Assembly (NCBI GenBank): GCA_963726995.1 | Contig: CAVSEP010000006.1 | Coordinates: forward strand, 1,178,001-1,242,000 | Length of the DNA stretch: 64,000 nt | Source: DAIDKA01 sp963726995 | Lineage (GTDB): Bacteria > Pseudomonadota > Gammaproteobacteria > Steroidobacterales > Steroidobacteraceae | Direction of reading: 5' to 3' | Position numbers and translations under genes: made by a program | Shown: positions 61,490 through 64,000 of the stretch, piece by piece | Layout: every line of letters begins with the position of its first letter | How positions within the stretch are numbered: position 1 is the first letter of the stretch | Notes under the pieces: generated by a model | The model's database searches: none | The model's input: only the letters and a program-made list of their open reading frames with translations | What the model was told of the DNA's origin: nothing

Positions 61490-62729
61490 TCACACCACCG
61501 CGCCGAGCTTGAAGATGGGCAGGTACATGGCGATCACGAGGCTGCCGACCAGCACGCCCAGGATGGCCATGATCAAAGGCTCCAGAAGACTCGACATCGC
61601 ATCCACCGCGTTGTCGACCTCGGACTCGTAGAAGGTGGCGACCTTGCCGGCCATGGTGTCCAGCGAACCTGATTCCTCGCCGACCGCGATCATCTGCACC
61701 ACCATGTTCGGGAAGCGGCCGGTGTTTTCCATGGCGCGCTGCAGGCGCTGGCCGGTGGCGACTTCCTCGCGCATCTTCATGACGGCGGTTTCGTACACGA
61801 TGTTGCCGCAGGCGCCGGCCACGGACTCCAGGGCCTCCACCAGCGGCACGCCGGCGGAGAACATGGTGGCCAGGGTGCGCGCATAGCGGGCGATGGCCGA
61901 CTTGTTGAGGATGGGGCCGATGATCGGGAACTTCAGCATCGCGCGATCCAGGAATTCCTGCATCTTGCGCGAGCGTTTCTTGAAGTAAATGAAGGCGTAG
62001 AGATGGCGCCGCCCAGCACCAGCCGATGAAAATGCCCTGGGCCTGAATGAAGCGCGACAGGTTGATGACCATCTGGGTGAAGGCGGGCAGGTCCGCGCCG
62101 AATCCCTTGAACAGGCTTTCGAACTGCGGGATCACGAAGATCAGCAGGATGACCGTGACGATGACCGCGACGACCAGCACCGCGGTGGGATAGAACAGGG
62201 CCTTCTTGACCTTGCTCTTCAGGGCCTCGGTCTTTTCCTTGTAGGTGGCGATCTTGTCCAAGAGGCTTTCCAGGGCACCGGCATGCTCACCGGCCTCCAC
62301 CAGATTGGTCGTCAGCTTGTCGAAGTACAGCGGCCGCTTGGCCAGCGCCTCGTGCAGGGCCGAACCTGCCTCGATGTCGCTCTTGATGCCGAGAATGAGC
62401 TTCTGCGCCGCGGGCTTGTCATGACCGCCGCCGACGATTTCCAGGCCCTGCACCAGCGGGATGCCGGCGGCCAGCATGGTGGCGAGCTGGCGCATGAAAA
62501 CCGCGATGTCCTGGGGCTTGACCTTGCCGCCGGCCTTCAGCGCACTGGACTGCTTGCGGATGCGTGAGGCGGCGATGCCCTGGCGCCGCAGGTCGGCGCG
62601 CAGCGCGGCCTCATCGGGGGCGACGCTGCGCCCCTTGACCTTGTTGCCCTTCTTGTCGCGACCTTCCCAGGTGAAGGGAACGTCGCGCCGAATGCCTTTG
62701 ACTGTCTGGGTGGTTGCTGCCTGGGCCAT
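61490..62729 (-). CDS. pilC: Type IV pilus inner-membrane platform protein PilC (frameshifted)
   Basis: GspF-family protein. The N-terminal half runs from ATG 62729 (FTWEGRDKKGNKVKGRSVAP, RQLATMLAAGIPLVQGLEIV, then a membrane segment around LVVAVIVTVILLIFVIPQFE). The frame is lost between 62024 and 61994. The C-terminal half continues from FIYFKKRSRKMQEFLDR to KFPIIGPILNKSAIARYART, VAVGEESGSL-like and a final helix, ending at 61490. The sequence TGGTGCTGGGCGG followed by CATCTCTACG suggests a lost G plus a duplicated TC. About 413 aa when repaired. Confidence 0.88.
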
Positions 62730-62746
62730 GCGTTAATACCTGCAAG

Positions 62747-64000
62747 TCATTCGATGGTGACGCTGTTGATCTCTTCCAGACTGGTCACACCGCTCTTGAC
62801 CTTCTCGAGCCCCGAGCGGCGCAGATCCCAGAAACCTTCCTTGGCGGACTGATCGGAAATGTCCACGGCGCTGCCGCCGGCCAGAATCAGGCGCGCGATG
62901 GCATCCGTAACCGGCATGACCTGGTAGATACCCACGCGGCCCTTGTAGCCGTCGGTGCAATTGGCGCAGCCCTTGGGGGCGAAGATGCGCATGCCGGCCT
63001 CGATGTCGGCGGGCTGGAAGCCTTCCTTGACCAGTGCCTCACGTGGCACGTCCATGGGAACTTTGCAGTTCGAGCACAGCTTGCGCGCCAGTCGCTGCGC
63101 GATGATCAGGCTCACCGACGTCGCGATGGCATAGGGCTTCACGCCCATGTCGATCAGGCGCGTCAGGGTCTGCGGTGCATCGTTGGTGTGCAGTGTCGAG
63201 AGCACCAGATGCCCGGTCTGGGCGGCCTTGATGGCGATTTCCGCCGTCTCGAGGTCACGGATTTCGCCGACCATGATGACATCGGGGTCCTGGCGCAGGA
63301 AGGCGCGCATGGCTGCCGCGAAGGTCAGTCCCACCTTGGGATTGACGTTGACCTGGTTGACGCCCGGCAGATTGATTTCGGACGGGTCCTCGGCGGTGGA
63401 AATATTCGTGTCTTCACGATTGAGGATATTCAGGCCCGTATACAGCGAGACGGTCTTGCCGCTGCCGGTCGGGCCGGTCACCAGAATCATGCCCTGGGGT
63501 TTGGCCAGGTACTTGACGTACAGCTCTTTCTGCTTCGGCTCGTAGCCCAGCGCGTCGATGCCCAGCTGCGCCTGGGAGGGATCCAGGATACGCATCACGA
63601 TCTTTTCGCCGTACAGCGTCGGGCAGGAGCTGACGCGGAAATCGATGGCGCGGTTCTTGGAGAGGCGCATCTTGATGCGACCGTCCTGCGGCACGCGCCG
63701 TTCGGCGATGTCGAGTCGCGACATGACCTTCAGGCGCGCGGCGAGCTTGCCGGCCAGCTGCACCGGCGGCTGCGCGATTTCCTTCAGCACGCCGTCCATG
63801 CGGAAGCGCACGCGGTAGGTTTTCTCGTAGGGTTCGAAATGGATGTCCGAGGCGCCGCGGCGAATGGCATCCAGCATCAGCTTATTGACGAAGCGCACGA
63901 TGGGCGCGTCTTCGACATCATCGCGGGTGACCTTGTCGTCCGTGACCTCGTCCCCGCCGGTGACCTCGAGCGAGTCGAGGTCCATGCCCTCTTCCTCGCT
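62747..64000 (-). CDS. pilB: Type IV pilus assembly ATPase PilB (5' part outside window)
   Basis: About 417 C-terminal residues of an extension ATPase normally near 570 aa; the N-terminal regulatory domain is beyond 64000. Walker A is GPTGSGKTVSLY, the Asp box NISTAEDPSEINL, Walker B PDVIMVGEIRDLETAE, and the His box LSTLHTNDAPQTL. Zinc cysteines sit in CSNCK and CANCTDGYKGR. It powers pilin polymerisation with PilC. Located 17 bp upstream of pilC on the same strand. Confidence 0.95.
   Translation of the reverse strand, partial: SEEEGMDLDSLEVTGGDEVTDDKVTRDDVEDAPIVRFVNKLMLDAIRRGASDIHFEPYEKTYRVRFRMDGVLKEIAQPPVQLAGKLAARLKVMSRLDIAERRVPQDGRIKMRLSKNRAIDFRVSSCPTLYGEKIVMRILDPSQAQLGIDALGYEPKQKELYVKYLAKPQGMILVTGPTGSGKTVSLYTGLNILNREDTNISTAEDPSEINLPGVNQVNVNPKVGLTFAAAMRAFLRQDPDVIMVGEIRDLETAEIAIKAAQTGHLVLSTLHTNDAPQTLTRLIDMGVKPYAIATSVSLIIAQRLARKLCSNCKVPMDVPREALVKEGFQPADIEAGMRIFAPKGCANCTDGYKGRVGIYQVMPVTDAIARLILAGGSAVDISDQSAKEGFWDLRRSGLEKVKSGVTSLEEINSVTIE

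Overview
The window is high-GC chromosomal DNA from a gammaproteobacterium. It has almost no spare sequence, and most neighbouring genes overlap by 1, 4 or more bases. Three blocks point to a free-living gammaproteobacterium outside the enterics, perhaps of the Xanthomonadales/Nevskiales/Steroidobacter type. These are the complete mraZ-to-lpxC cell-wall and division cluster with murB inside it, the dciA-M23-secA-mutT-yacG-zapD-coaE-pilDCB tail, and the kdsD-kdsC-lptCAB-rpoN-hpf-rapZ block. The lineage is inferred from gene order and protein character only. No tRNA, CRISPR array, prophage or plasmid function was seen.

Layout. 1-3.8 kb: rnd (partial), mpl, a LON-like domain protein and a CPBP membrane protease. 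3.9-9.4 kb: the only accessory-looking stretch, with a small HTH-like protein, one complete IS5-type element with CTAG target duplications, two glycosyltransferases, a TraB/GumN protein and a CpdA-like phosphodiesterase. 9.6-14.4 kb: glycolytic gap-pgk-pyk plus a patatin-like lipase. 14.5-16 kb: proS of the archaeal/eukaryotic-like type. 16-22.3 kb (minus): kdsD, kdsC, lptC, lptA, lptB, rpoN, hpf, rapZ. 22.4-27.1 kb: ibaG, murA, gnd, zwf and a convergent pgl. 27.1-31.7 kb: degS-like protease, then petB-petC-sspA-sspB. 31.7-34.3 kb: yraN, lpoA, rsmI. 34.3-34.7 kb: RNase P RNA. 34.9-53.7 kb: the dcw cluster mraZ-rsmH-ftsL-ftsI-murE-murF-mraY-murD-ftsW-murG-murC-murB-ddl-ftsQ-ftsA-ftsZ-lpxC. 53.7-64 kb: dciA, M23 peptidase, secA, mutT, a conserved small protein, yacG, zapD, coaE and the type IV pilus genes pilD, pilC and pilB (partial).

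How the genes work together. Much of the window builds the envelope. Mpl recycles peptidoglycan; MurA-MurG, MraY, Ddl, FtsI, FtsW and LpoA make and regulate it; FtsL/Q/A/Z and ZapD place the septum. KdsD/KdsC make Kdo, LpxC commits to lipid A, and LptABC export LPS. RpoN, HPF and RapZ are regulators. GAPDH-PGK-PYK and Zwf-Pgl-Gnd cover lower glycolysis and the oxidative pentose phosphate path.

Points to re-examine. Four conserved genes (petB, murB, pilD, pilC) each break by a small indel with the rest of the protein intact in another frame, which looks like consensus error more than decay. kdsC has no ATG, GTG or TTG upstream of its catalytic aspartate but has a well-placed Shine-Dalgarno before a CTG. 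The dcw promoter carries three MraZ boxes and two further perfect palindromes. The Rieske gene petA and the ptsN gene are absent from their usual places. I found no convincing new multi-gene system; the regulatory DNA and the IS/glycosyltransferase junction are the most interesting parts.
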